Origin: Elysia chlorotica
Taxonomy: Eukaryota > Mollusca > Gastropoda > Plakobranchidae
Reading direction: 5' to 3'
DNA length: 64,000 nucleotides
NCBI GenBank assembly: GCA_003991915.1
Contig: RQTK01000022.1
Location: 1,102,319-1,166,318, forward strand
The position numbers and the translations under genes are program-made. Below, piece by piece: positions 24,105-37,568 of this stretch; positions within the stretch are counted from its first letter, which is position 1; every line of letters begins with the position of its first letter. The notes beneath the pieces are model-generated. The model worked only from the letters and a program-made list of their open reading frames with translations. It was not told where the DNA came from and did not search any database.

Positions 24105-25012
24105 CACAAAAACCTGGGAGAAAGAGGGGGAGGAAAGGTGGAGTAAAACAAAGAAGCCGGCGACGAAAAGCAAACCAGTTTTTACCAACTTTCGTTTTTG
24201 GAAACATTCGATCTATTAGTAAAAACTTGACGAACTGTTAGCATGTTCTAAGCACATACATAAAATACCGCGAGTCCTCATTTCTCGGCTTTGTCGAGAC
24301 CTGGCTGAACGATAGTACCTCAGACTCGGCTATCGAAATGGACGATTTTTCTGATTTGAGAGGGGACAGAACTGAAGCCTCTAAAAAATTCCAAAGGTGG
24401 TGGCGTCTGCCTGTATGTTAACGAACGATGGGCACACAAAAATAATGTGACGGTCCGCGATAAAATATTCACGCCACACGCTTAACTGTTAAGTATCAAT
24501 GTGACACTACCTTCCCAGAGAATTTACATTTGTAATTATAAACATTGTATATATCCCTGAAACGAACCTTGGGCCTGACGCAATTGAACTGGTGACATCA
24601 CGCATCAACGATCAGGAAGTCAGATCACCTGACGCCATCAAACTCATTGTTTTTTATTTCAATCATTGTCTTCTGGATACCGCGTACCGCCCTACCCCAC
24701 TAACATCAATATGTTATTTGTACAACAAGAGGGACAACGACTTTAGACCTGTGTTACAGTAACATCCTAGACGCTTACAAGTCCATCCCATTGTCACCGT
24801 TGGGAGCGTCTGACCACAACAAAGTTTACCTTATTCCTAAATATCGACCTGTGCTAAAGACCAAGAAACCCGTTTACCCGAACTATCGAAGAATGGTCTG
24901 GGGGGAAAGCAACTACGTTCATGTTTCAAAAATACAGACTGTGACGTTTTCAAAGACACATGTGATGATATCAATGAACTAACCGACACAATTAATTGTT
25001 ATATTTATTTAT
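24105..25012 (+). pseudogene. Decayed non-LTR retrotransposon (LINE) endonuclease region
   Basis: Plus-strand frames, broken by stops and shifts, give an Arg/Lys-rich leader then FGNIRSISKNL, GFVETWLNDSTSDSAIEMDD, GGVCLYVNERWAH, GASDHNKVYLIPKYRPVLK and CDVFKDTCDDINELTDTIN in this order. This is the pattern of the AP-endonuclease domain and following linker of CR1/L2/Rex-type LINEs. Stops occur at about 24,239 and later. No reverse transcriptase follows: after about 25,012 the sequence turns into ATCT repeats and AT-rich DNA, so the copy is truncated. Confidence 0.8.
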
Positions 25013-26161
25013 GTGAGGCATCTATCTATCTATCTATCCATCTATTTAACTATAACTAACAAACAAATAAATCAATGAAAATGTACCTAGAACAGATAGT
25101 GATCGCTGGAATGCCAGTCGATTATGCTGTGGGCTGAAAGTGAAACATCTAAGGATCGAATTGTATTTGAAGTTCCCTTCGTTTTTTTTTATGATTATTC
25201 TTTGGTAGAACTAGCGGACGTCAATCAGAGGAAATTTTCACTTTTACTTAGAAAAATTTGTGTTGAATCCACTCATTTTCACATCAAGTAGAGTCGTTTC
25301 TGACCCAACCGAACAATTACTGCATTTTATAGTTTGCTAAAGATATTTAACAATGATGAAGTCTTCTAGAAATATGAAATGCTGTATAATGCATAAAATC
25401 GAGCGAAGTGGGTCAATAATAAGCTTAATTATGGTTTTGGTTCCGCATTAAAATCTTCTTTAAAAAATATTAAATTGTGTATAATTCATGTGAACCAAAT
25501 AATGAGCAAAACAGCACCTTAACGAACAGGTGGTTTTGTTATACATCCAAGCCCTAATCCTCCTTTCCGTTAATGCGCCGTTTCCTTATCCCCTGCCCGA
25601 TAGACTCAGAGTCAGACTGAGACTCAGGCTGGGTGAGGCAAGTTACGACGATTCACTTAGTGCCAGGTGGTACGGCAGACGCCCAGTATCCGGTACATGT
25701 ATGATCTGGATCTGACTACATTCAGTGCAGGTCTGCAGGATCCAGTGAACCTAATCAGAAGCCACTCTTTAGTATTGGCGCTTTCACCAGGCAAGCGCTT
25801 TGAAAGCAACCAAAATGGTCCAATGGCTTATAAATTTAAGACAGTGTAGTGTTAAAGAATTCATTTTGAAGGTGATTTATCTAAAACACAAGTCTCGCGT
25901 ATGAACTTAAAAAAATGTAATCGTTTTTTTTTAAACATTTCTAATTTTATATTGTCATTCAGTTTATTAATACCGTTACTTTTATATGTAGATTTATTTG
26001 ATAGCAAACAGCTGTTATTGGTGGGAAACTTGACCTGTCATAATTATATGGCATTAAATGACTAAATTTTAGTCTCAGGATTGAGAGGAATGACGATTTT
26101 AGCCAGTAAAGAAGAGCGACAACAGCAGTGACAGTAACATTAGTCTTGTCGAAGTAGAAGT

Positions 26162-26385
<224 letters not shown>

Positions 26386-27921
26386 GCAGCACACGTAACC
26401 CTCATGCACAAACAGTAAATTGTTCACAAAAGATGCGACATCGAGAGAGATAGGTTTAAAGATATACAGACATAACAAGACAAAGATGAACATGCATAGA
26501 CGGAGACCGAGACAGACAAACAGGCAGGATGCAGACAGTTTATTTACGACAGGCCACAAATATTAATTTAAGCTCAGTGTGAATGGGAATGCCATCCCGC
26601 TAGACCGTCGCCGCCTTCCAACATCAGACGCTTGCACCGAGGTGACCCTTCGTAGCACACTATGAAGATACAATCATAAAAACGTGGAAAAACTGCTCTA
26701 TAATTTCCATCTCATTCAAATATTACTTAGAAATAGACGTGAGGGTATAAACAATAAAGAGACGGTGTATTCCCCATCCTGAAGGCGGGCAGAGGGTTGA
26801 CACCTAGTGTTATATGGGAGCCAGTTTGTTGGACACTCTACCAGTCTGCTTAACTCCCCTGCGAGACCTCCCACAGAACGCGAAGGGCAGTAACTGTGCT
26901 ATTGGGTGTTCGCGATTCGCCATTCGCCTCTAAGCTGTTTTGTTGAGGCGTGTTTCTCATTCTGCGGTTTTAGAAAAATTAAAAAGGTTTTGTTTTTTTA
27001 GAGTGGGTTGTACCATTTCTTTTTTTTTCAAAAGATCTTTGAAACTAAGATTTTACTTCAAAGTTTTGTTTCTCAAGGAAAAAAATATTGTATGCCATGG
27101 TGCCAAGCCTTTTTTATTTTGAAAAGATTGATAAACAAGTATGAAGTTTAGAATTTATAAATATAACAGTTTCAAAATTGTCGCTTATTCAATAAAAAAA
27201 ATATGCTACGATGAAAGAAAACAAAATCTGATGATATTAAGGTATGCTTAACATTGAAATACTCACGAAACGAAGTATAAAAAGTCTAGTTAAAACATGC
27301 AACAAGAGAAAATCGACCAAAGGTAGGAATAAATATGAGAGGGGAAAATAAAACATCAACAAGGTAGGCTGGGATACAGGCCTATAGTATTTTAGTGTTG
27401 AATATACCTCGAATGTAAAACATCATTTTAATTCTTCATATAGAAGATATTTTAAAAGCATAGGATCACGATGACAAAATTCCTCCAATAGAACTTATAG
27501 ATCGTTCAAACTCATCGGATCAAATAAAAAAATCTTACAACACAATTAATTTTTGCTCCGAACGTGCATTCACTTAATTTCGATATTATTTGATACCTCA
27601 AACTGATTTTGGGTGTTTGAAAATCAAAATATATATATTGTACTTAACAAGATCCAGAGAGCTAGATAGATTAATAGATATAAAGCGAGAGAGATAGAAA
27701 GAGAAAGAGAGAGACTGTCAGAGACAGAGAGATGTGAGTTACAGACAGAGGCAGAGAAATAAAGAGAGACTTGCATACAGACAGACGTTGGCATCACCAT
27801 CGTTTGATTTCAGTATACATTATCGTGTCTTCAACCATCTCTTGGTGTAAAACGTGTTAACTGATGCTAAGTAGACATGAATGAAAGCCACAATAGCTAG
27901 AATGATGATCTTTACGGTCAT

Positions 27922-28310
27922 AATAGTTATTGAGCTTCGTGAAAAGAATATTTGTGGTACTACAATGCACTATTAGTTTATTTTATGGAAATCTTTACAA
28001 ACAATATAAACGCTGTGTGGGTTGCATAAATTAACAAATATATAATAAGCGATAAAATAAAATTCCACATTTTCCCCAAAGAATACTTAAAACTTGTAAA
28101 GGAACCCCACAGGAAAAAAATAGTTATTGAGCTGTGTGAAAACAATTTTTGCTGTACTTCAATGCACTATTAGTTCATTTTGTTGAAATTTGTATAAACA
28201 ATATAAATGCTGTGTGGATTGCATAAATGGAAAAATACAAAATAAGCGATAAAACAAAATCCCAACAAAATAGGCTACTTAAAATTTGTAAAGGAACCCC
28301 ACAGGAAGCC
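27922..28310 (+). repeat. Tandem duplication of about 198 bp (2 units)
   Basis: ATAGTTATTGAGCT occurs at 27923 and 28120. Both units contain CAATGCACTATTAGTT, AACAATATAAA, GCTGTGTGG, ATAAGCGATAAAA and TTGTAAAGGAACCCCACAGG. Confidence 0.88.
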
Positions 28311-28389
28311 ACACTTTTTTTCCACTGGGGAAACTTTAACCTTCAAACCACACAAACAGAGACCCACCTAACTATAAAAAAAAAGAGCT

Positions 28390-28700
28390 ATGCTAAAAAC
28401 TTTGCTGCCAGATTGGCCTGTCGTTTACGGCCGTTTGTGAACATGAACCTACCAGTTGTCCTGCCCCTCTCACTCCGCCCCCTCCCCTGCCCGCTCAGGC
28501 AACCAGTGCCCCCTGGTTGGGCGACACCGTGCTGGGAGTGCTGCGAACGAGAAGAGGTCCTTTTCAAAGTGACAACAATTACAAGCGTATGTCCCGCCAT
28601 CTCGGCGCCGTTGGGCTGTCGAGGCGGTCCCCCCACCGCCCGCCCGCCCCTGCTCTCTAGGCTCGGCGTGCTATCTCCCAGATTTTTCCCTTCAGCACCG
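28390..28700. other. GC-rich islet
   Basis: C-rich plus strand (CCTCCCCTGCCCGCTCAGG, CCACCGCCCGCCCGCCCC). A 165-codon frame crosses it but has no domain, biased codon use or convincing splice sites. It could be regulatory or a CpG-island-like segment. Confidence 0.4.
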
Positions 28701-29123
28701 CGGACTGATAGTAAAGAACATTAGGAGGAATTCGGGAGTCCAGACCGGAGCAACGTTTGTCATTGTTCCCAGGTGCTGGCGGGGGCAACAGGTGACACTT
28801 TTCCACCCCTCCCAGCTTTAAATGTGTGTGTGTGTGTGTATAGGTTAGTTTCTGTGTGTGCCTACTTTGGTTTTGTGTTAAATAATTTGAAGAAGGAAAT
28901 AGTGGCAGACTACAGCATCAGACTGCACTTAATGCATTTACCAACAATAACCCTGTGTAGTTTTACCGTGCTATTGTTAAAGTGTATTGCAACATAGTAC
29001 TCACATCAATCAGTATTTTAAAAAAAAGATAGGTTTCGCTGTTGACGTTATTAATATTGTTGTTGTTGTTGTTGTTGTTATTGTAGTTGTTGTCGTTGTT
29101 GCTTTGTTGAAACATAAATGGAG

Positions 29124-29124
<1 letters not shown>

Positions 29125-29217
<93 letters not shown>

Positions 29218-29220
29218 GAG
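29125..29220 (+). repeat. (AGT)n microsatellite
   Basis: About 31 AGT units; (GTT)n lies just upstream (29,058-29,080) and a CT-rich tract downstream. Confidence 0.97.
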
Positions 29221-30574
29221 GAGGAGGAAGAGGATTGTCTCTGTCAATATTTCTCTCCCAATATTTCTCTCCCTCTCTCCCTCTTCTCTCTCTCTCTCCT
29301 CTCTCCCCTTTTCTCTCTCTCGCTCTCCCTCTCTCTTTCTCTCTTTTTCTGTCTGTTGTATGTCTATCTTGCTCTCTCATTCTCGAAACTTTTCACTTTT
29401 TAATAACACAGCAACAACAAACTCATTACACTGACAAATAGAGAAGCCTAAGATAATTTTAAAAAGATAACAAAATCATCCAATACAGCTAAAAATGCAA
29501 CTGGCTTCATAAAACTATATTACCTGTACTACCTTTATCGTTATTCCCTTGATTCACTCTGTCGACGTAATTATTTTGGTTATTTCTGTGACAAAATGAG
29601 TCAAAGCGAATACATCGGATTAAAAAAAGCAGATGTAATAAAAAAAAAATGTTATGACAATCGAAGTGGTTCAAGGAGCGCGCCATTTGAATCGTAATGT
29701 TCCAGGTTCTATACTTGCACAGGCCACCGCGTTTTTTACAAAATAGCAGGCTGGTATAAGTACAACCATGTAATTTACCCATTATGAACCCGTCTTGGTT
29801 AACCAACGCCATATAAAATAAAATACATGTCTATGGGCCCAGTCGCCATATAATATATGATGGTCCAGTAAAAACTAAGGACAGTACACTAAATGGGAGC
29901 TATCTTCGCTTTCCCCGAGCAGAGTCAGCTAGAATGGTGACTAAGTTCAAAAGGAGAAAAAAATAAAAACCAACAACTTAGTAAGAGTCAGTGACCTAAT
30001 AATTTTATATTAGACGGGCTTATGCCCCTAAGCGCGCTGCACTTTTCGCGGTATCTGAGTGTGAGCTATAAGACCCTCACGTAGAGTAATAAACATGTCC
30101 CCGCACAATGATGCCATTTTTAGCCAAATTATGCACTCCAATAAAGGCAAATTAACGTTCACACCGAGCGCAAAGCTTGGAGTGAGGGTCTCATCTCCAC
30201 TGGCAAGAGCTTCCTGTCTGTCTCATGTCCGACGCGTTGCTTAGCCTATCTAGTCTAGAAATAGAATATCACTGGTGAAAACACGCAGAGGCTGATGACT
30301 CAAGCCGGCGATAGGCATGATTGTTTGGGCAGACAAAATGGAAGTCAGAACGCGGAAAGGAATTTCTTTTGTCCAGCATCAACACGACTTGGGAAACTTC
30401 TAAAGCACAAAGAAAACCGCCAGTTCCTTTTGTGAAGCCTGCGACTAGTGTGAGACTGTGAGGCTGTGAGGCGGGCTAGATGTGCCAGCTGTTGTCAGGC
30501 CGCCATCCGGAGACCCCAGGCAGGAGATCAAGGGGGGAGCTGGACTCGACCGGGCACAGAGAGAGGTCTGGATA

Positions 30575-31100
30575 TACCAGTTGTATTGTTCCGTGTATGA
30601 GATGGTATAGAGTGCTTGACTGGTTATCATCCGGTTAAAGCTAAGGTCTGTGGATATTGAAAGGTAATTTGTAGAGTTCATGTATGCAAAGAGACAAAAC
30701 TTATAGGCCTACAGTGAATTTTCCCTGCACCAGGCCTATCGAAGGGAAAAGCCTAAAAATACGAATTGTATTCTACTGAGTGTGAGATGGTATCCGGTTC
30801 TGGTCTGTGGATATTGAAAGCTGATTTGTAGAGTGAACCAAACACAGAGCAGAAATACCAGGACCTTCAGTCTATTTAGAACAAAAGAGTGGTCCAGAGC
30901 GGTCAAAGGAAAAGGCCTAAAATACGAATGCTATTGTACCGTGTATGAGGTGGTACATAATGAGGGCTTAGTTGGTAAGAACTATTATCTGCTTTGTTAA
31001 ATCTTATGTGAACATGGAACGTTAATTTGAGGAGCAAACTCACACAAAGAGTCAAAACATCTAGTAAGCCTACAATGTATTTAGACCAGAAGAGAGTGTG
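30575..31100 (+). repeat. Diverged tandem repeat of about 175 bp (3 units)
   Basis: GTATTGTTCCGTGTATGAGA, GTATTCTACTGAGTGTGAGA and CTATTGTACCGTGTATGAGG start three units. GTCTGTGGATATTGAAAG is shared by the first two, and AAAGAG/AGAGCA plus a CAAAAC-type segment recur in all. Confidence 0.7.
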
Positions 31101-32990
31101 TGTGCGGGGGGTGGAGTGGATTACATTTTAGTACGAAATGCTAATTACTTCTATATCCTTTGATCTCCAAGACGGTATAAAATAAACAAAAATATTGATT
31201 AATACATAGAGTTATTTTAATTAATGTAATCAAGAAATCAACACAACAAAAATTTTGAAATTGAATCGGGTATTGTGAGGGGGGAAGCTTTTAATTTTGT
31301 CTGAACCCTTTTCATCAAAAAGTAAAAAGTGCATAGATCTGCTCTGTATTAAATGTATACCCGGTTCATTAAACGCTGCTCAGTCTCAAAAGGTAATATC
31401 AACAGCCAAAGGTAAACCAACGTAGGGTACGAAATCCGCGAGAAGTGAGGCATCCAGCCACCACCTCATCGACTCCCCGCAGAGTCATGGATCCAGGGAT
31501 GGAGCCAGGAGGTGGAAATCCAGGAAAGGAGCGAGCACTTTGAGAAGCGAGACTACAGACTACAGGTGGCTTCTGCTCAATCTGCTGGCCTGGCAGAGGA
31601 GTCACTGCTGGCGCGCAAGTGTGAAGAGGTTAGAGCAACACATGCGATTAGATAAAATAACATGACTCTTCTACCATGCACAATAAACACCGGCAGCCAG
31701 GCGCCAATGTGCAAAGCCGGAGGCGTGGCTACACACGAAGATCGGATTGCTTGTGCCTTGAGGAGGCCAGCCAGCCAACCTGGGATCAGACATTCAGACG
31801 AGGTCTAGATCTAGATCTAGATATAACCTGGATTTAAAAATCTAACCTAACTCACGAACGCAATTAGCTCCTCAAAAAATAAGGCAGAAGTTTAGATAAT
31901 TATATATCTATTTTTATAAAACTCACATTTGCAATTATCATAACATGCATGCTACAGGAAATGAATCTTAAAACTCACAGGAGATTTAGATCTCGAACTA
32001 ATTCTGAATCTATTCCCGGCTCACGTTTCCACATCCCAACTTATCATATCAAGGAAAAGATTTATCTCGGTTGTCTCGTGATTCACACAATTTGCTTTAA
32101 TGTGCACTGTACATTGGCATTATGTTTCAAGGGCGCTAATGTTTAGTGCTTGCAAATTTGCCCCTCCTATTATTGGAGCTTTTTGATCAGATGGAAATGG
32201 GAAATTTCAGACAAATCAAACATTGACGCAGTGGTTAAAAAATTATAAAAATAAATTTAAATAAAAGCAAGAGTAAAAAATATCTGCTAGGCCTAGATTG
32301 GGGATCCACAGAGGTGAGTACAGTGGACCAAAGCACACATCCATCCAACTGCCATAGTTCAAGTTTAATCTTTAGATTCTGTATCCTATGGTTCATTGAT
32401 GAGTTACTCAGTTTTAATTACAATTATTCTATGTGGAGAAGGTTTCCCGAAAAACCCGCACGTAGATATTATAGAAAATACAAAAATAGAATGTGCATTA
32501 CATTAGAACCGATATAATAATAATCTGATGTGTGAACAGCTTCGAAATGTTTCTTACTGTTGAACAAACCTCATAATTTTCTAACTCAGAAACCAATTTA
32601 TGTTCTTCTTTTTCTTCTTCTTTGGTATTTATGCTCAAATTTAACACATTGAAGTGCTTACATATAGGTGTAAATCAAATATTGTTGTATCAATACGTTT
32701 CGTTTTCTTTTTCCTTTTTTTATTTTTAAACTAGATTTACTTTAATTCTTTAACAAGAAATGTTCAATTAGTCATCGATATCCTCTCTCGGAAGGCCTCG
32801 TCACTTGGGATAGCCACAACTTCCTGGGGAGTTCGTTTTTTTTGGATAGAAGGATTGTTGTCGCTGTCCCTTGCAGGGGATTCTTTTCAATTGTCTTTTT
32901 TGTCTTTTCTTTTCGTTTTCATTTTCTAATATTCAATTGTCTATTTTAGTGTTTGAAACTTGAATATGTTTAGTATTTCACTGTGTCTAG

Positions 32991-33155
32991 CTCGCTTCAC
33001 AAGTGGCTGTAGTGCATTATTACATTGGTAGTGCCATCAAGGATCTCCCAGTGGAGAGTGAGTCTAAAGGTTTTGCGACAGTGTTGCAGGATCTCTCGGT
33101 TCAGAATTTGGAGCAAGTCACAAAATTACAAACTTATAATTATGGTCTACTACAG
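32991..33155 (+). CDS. Possible exon of unknown protein (low confidence)
   Basis: 55 codons between an acceptor-like TCACTGTGTCTAG and a donor-like CTACAG|GTGAAA. The peptide, for example HYYIGSAIKDLPVESESKG, is of mixed composition and not a repeat product. The frame also continues past the donor for about 35 codons. I do not recognise the family. It may belong with the segment at 33.58 kb but the phases do not join directly, so an exon is missing or one of the two is wrong. Confidence 0.3.
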
Positions 33156-33282
33156 GTGAAACGGAAAAATAGAGTCGCAGACCTTACATATTGTATGCAT
33201 ATTGCTACAGTATTCTTTGCAGTGGAATCTGAAAATTATTCTTTATTAGATGGTGCTTATTGATTTATCTACTATACCAAGA

Positions 33283-33515
33283 TGCAAACTTAAGACCATT
33301 ATAAGATTGCATTTTTGTAGCTCATCTATCGCCATATTTCTTTGTTTGTCCTGCTAATTACCATGGTGACCAAAACATTAAAAGATGTGATGTAAAAAAA
33401 TGCAAACTTTAGACCATATAAGTTTGTATTTTTGTAGCTCATCTATCGTCATATTTCTTTGCATGTCCTGCTTATTACTATGGTGACCCAAACATTACGA
33501 GATGTGATGTAAAAA
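33283..33515 (+). repeat. Tandem duplication of about 126 bp (2 units)
   Basis: ATGCAAACTT(A)AGACCAT, TTTTTGTAGCTCATCTATCG, CATATTTCTTTG, TGTCCTGCT and GATGTGATGTAAAAAA occur in order twice, between the two candidate exons. Confidence 0.88.
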
Positions 33516-33580
33516 ATCTTTGTGAAGTTTGCGATTATTTTGTCCCATATACGTTATTTGCTCTATGAGTTTGAATACAG

Positions 33581-33831
33581 AACGCCAGTAATTGATGGAC
33601 CTATTTTGGAGTATAAGACTTGCACCGGTTGCCTCTTAGCACCAGGAAGGAAAGAAAAACGAGTGAATTCTGTGTGTAAAGCATTCGCGGTAACAATCAA
33701 GAAAGAATACACGTGTATGACTATCCTGGACGCCAGAGATGGAACCACGGGACTGTACCCGATACATGTTGCCTTTGGGTTAAAAATTGGAGGCCACAGT
33801 GCCATAACAATATGGGGAGCATATTACCAAG
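33581..33831 (+). CDS. Possible exon of unknown protein (low confidence)
   Basis: 251 nt between an acceptor-like TTTGAATACAG and a donor CAAG|GTAAAC. It encodes about 83 residues of ordinary composition, including CTGCLLAPGRKEKRVNSVC and LDARDGTTGLYPIHVAFG, with four Cys. Entry phase 2, exit phase 1. No family recognised. The peptide looks more protein-like than the other open frames of the first 48 kb. A decayed gene or transposon fragment is an equal possibility. Confidence 0.35.
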
Positions 33832-33927
33832 GTAAACATGAATTCTGATACATGCACTTACATTTGCACAATTTATTTTCAGCTGTTGTGAAATTAGAAG
33901 GTAATAATGCTTGACTTTAAGTGAGGG

Positions 33928-34175
<248 letters not shown>

Positions 34176-36539
34176 GGGGATAAAAGTTTGGGACGAGTCT
34201 AAAAAGTCTAGACAGTTTACTCTTAAGAACTTCTTACTTCAATTGCGACTTCAATGGATGTTGGGTGAGACTGGGTACAAAACAATAAATCCCCTGAAGT
34301 AAAATCGGTAGAGACGAAGACACAGACGTGCCAAGAAACAAACAAGTCGTCACTAAAATTTGACAACAGCTTCAACCACAGAAGGTGAAGACAAGACAGA
34401 TTGCGCCATCTGGCAGCGTTGAGAGAGCAAAGAGCTAGAGCCGTGTTTTTAATCCTGGCGAGATCTTACGTGAGTATGCGGGATTCTCGGCCAAAACTGC
34501 CATTAGTCAAAGGCTGAAAACAGCTGCGTGCAAAAAAAAGGCATTACAGCTACATTACAGCTAAAGAAAACAATACAACAACAGTTTTGAGTGTTCCCCC
34601 TTCTGTTTATATGGATATTTCACCACAGCGAGATCTCTGCTTGGCGCATTGCCTAACAGCGCTACCTGGTGAAATGTTATTTATTTGTTTTCTCATTCTT
34701 CTTACTCCTTGTGATCGTTCTAGCACTATAGGAGGATTGGTGCTTCCAACAGATTACCACACCATCAAACTGATCTATACATGATGTAGTACACTATAAG
34801 TTCACATCGCAACCATGAAGCACTTATCTGTAGACTACTACCGCTAATCATCATGCAATTTTGAAATAAAAGATACTGTAAATGTACAAATTAGAAAGGG
34901 ATTTTTTTCGAAAACAAATTAAGGAGACAGCAGCGAGTTCAGCTCCACACCTTTATCGCATGTTCAAAATACATCATTGAGTTCAAGTTGTTTTGAGTGG
35001 ATTTTATAAACCACTGATTGTAATCAGATAATATCTCCAGCTTAAAGGTTCCAAACAAACCTTATAATTTTATATCCATTGCCTCCGTTAACCCAGTTTC
35101 TTTATTTGTGTTCCATACAATACAATGAAATCGCCCTTTACTTGTAGCCAGCAGGAAATGTGATTTCGTCAGTCTGTCACTCTCTGTGTCACTTAACACT
35201 ACCCCCCTCCCCGCTCTCTAGCCCTCCCTTATTTCCCGTACTCCACAGCACCCTCCCCCCTCTTTATCCTACTCCTAGACAGACACAAACACTCATAATA
35301 TCCCCTCTCCTGTGTTTCCATTTCCACCCCACCTGGCACCCCATCCCTGTAGTCGCACCATTCTGCCAGGATGAGTGACGCCCCGAGGTCTAATGCCTCG
35401 CCATCATCTTGCCAACACCGAGCGCTCACCATCTGGTTCCTGTAGCGGGTTTGGCAGCCAGCACCAGCACCAGTGAGCCGGGATCATGACATGCATCATC
35501 TATAGACACTGCTGTTCTCTGCCAGCTCTCCTAGTTCTCTCCCATCTCTCCCAGCTCTCCCATCTCTCCCGACAGCAAGGGTCACTGAGTCCTTGCTATG
35601 CCAGGCTGGAAATACCAAAACGTGAGGGAGAAAAAAAACAACAACAATAACAACAAAAATCTAAATAGCTTTGATACATAATAAATAACCAGATCATCTA
35701 ACTCTAAGCTGGGTGGTAAAAAAAACAACACAAAATTATATTAATTTATATTGAAATGTGTGTGTGTGTGTGAGACCAGATTATTTTGTGGATGGGCCTT
35801 GGCTTTGTTTTAATATTTTTTATTAAGTTAATCAACGACAGTACATCTGTTTACTTGTGTACACACACCGTATTTACACGAGATAGTGTGATTTATGTAC
35901 ACATGTATAACAGCTTTTCTTGATGTTCGTACATGTATGTATTAAGAATCAGGATCCACCCACAGTATTTGATTCGTAATCTGCAATCTCGATCTAAAAA
36001 ATTAGCAGATGTTAAACTGGGTGTCAAGTAATAAATATGATGTCAACGAGTTTGCTGAATTTGATAATAAATTAGGGTGAAATCTTAGGTAAATCACAGC
36101 GACATACCAGTACCAACACCCTCCGATAAAAATACATTATATACTGTATAACCTCAGTGACCGCATAGATTCTAACAGCCTCTTTAAATGATGGAATCCC
36201 ATAGACGTGACGTTACGAGCTATCCATTGCCATCTCCCTCCCTTGATCTCAATTCTCTCTATAGAATAACACTGGGAGACAATGTTTATGCTCTCTCCCT
36301 AAGTAGCCCTCTCGGGGCGGCAGGTATAGCCAGGTAGCCAGGTAGCCAGGTAGCCCGGGGTCTCTCTTTCTCCCTTGCTCACGGTTAGCACCTGGTGGCC
36401 CGCATTCACCGCCCAGGAGTACAACTCTTCTGCCAACTCTATGCAAAAAAGTGTATTTGTATGGCATGCGATATTTCTGTAGGAGAGAAGTTCCACCCTG
36501 GTGTTACATCTCTTATTTTACCAAGAAGGATCATATACG

Positions 36540-36800
36540 ATGACGGGCCCCAAGTCTAACTTCTGACAATGTACGAGCTGCTACACATTAAGAGACTAGG
36601 CAAAGACACCAGGACTCCTTGGCTGTGCAGGTCACATTATATTGACACATTCCCAAATGTTAGAGAGGGAGGATGGAAGGGAAGGGTGGAGGAGGAAAAA
36701 TCCTCCAAACATACATGCATTGTGCCCAATCGTAGGTTCGAACTGAATACAGCCCAATTGGAAGCCTAGTATTATACCGCTTGCGCCAGCTCGCCCTGAA
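36540..36800 (-). repeat. SINE, minus strand
   Basis: On the minus strand: GGCGAGCTGGCGCAAGCGG (A box), CAGTTCGAACCTACG (B box), then a body with ATAATGTGACCTGCACAG and GTAGCAGCTCGTACATTG. Mildly degenerate but complete. Confidence 0.75.
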
Positions 36801-37261
36801 ACAAACAATATCTTTGTATTGTTACACGGGTTTCTCTAAAAATGCACATATACGTTTCTAGCCGGGTTGGCAGCTGTGATACAGGTAGACACCGAGACAG
36901 TTGGCAAAGGTGAGCACCGAGCGATGAGCACTGAGCAATGAGCTATGGGGAACAAACAACGGCAGGCCCGCCCGGACCAACTGAGCAGATGTTTTCACAT
37001 GAAAAGGAATGCGGGGGTTTGCTTGACAGGTTGGAAGAGCTTGTAGGGAACAGCGGTCGAGATAGGTGGAAATTTGCTCTGATGTGTATTATATGCTTTG
37101 TGATGGAAAAAAGGTAATAAAAAGGGAGGGTTTTGGGGAAAGGGGGGGGGGGACTCGTGATTGAAGAGATGTGTGTGTATGTGTGTGTGTATATTTTGTG
37201 GAGGAGGGAGTTAGGAATGAGGCTAAAAGACAGAAAAGGATAGGCAAATAGATAGAGAAAT

Positions 37262-37272
37262 AGATAGGCAGG

Positions 37273-37349
<77 letters not shown>

Positions 37350-37523
37350 NNNNNNNNNNNNNNNNNNNNNNNNNNNNNNNNNNNNNNNNNNNNNNNNNNN
37401 NNNNNNNNNNNNNNNNNNNNNNNNNNNNNNNNNNNNNNNNNNNNNNNNNNNNNNNNNNNNNNNNNNNNNNNNNNNNNNNNNNNNNNNNNNNNNNNNNNNN
37501 NNNNNNNNNNNNNNNNNNNNNNN

Positions 37524-37564
<41 letters not shown>
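37262..37564 (+). repeat. (GATA)n, N gap, then (GA)n
   Basis: GATA array to 37349, N at 37350-37523 (174), then a GA array. The two flanks differ in unit, so sequence beyond a simple array may be missing. Confidence 0.96.

Positions 37565-37568
<4 letters not shown>

Noticed and set aside
28227..28724. 165-codon plus-strand frame
   Set aside because: It spans an AT-rich duplicated repeat and then a GC-rich islet with a composition jump; no motif and no codon bias consistent along its length.
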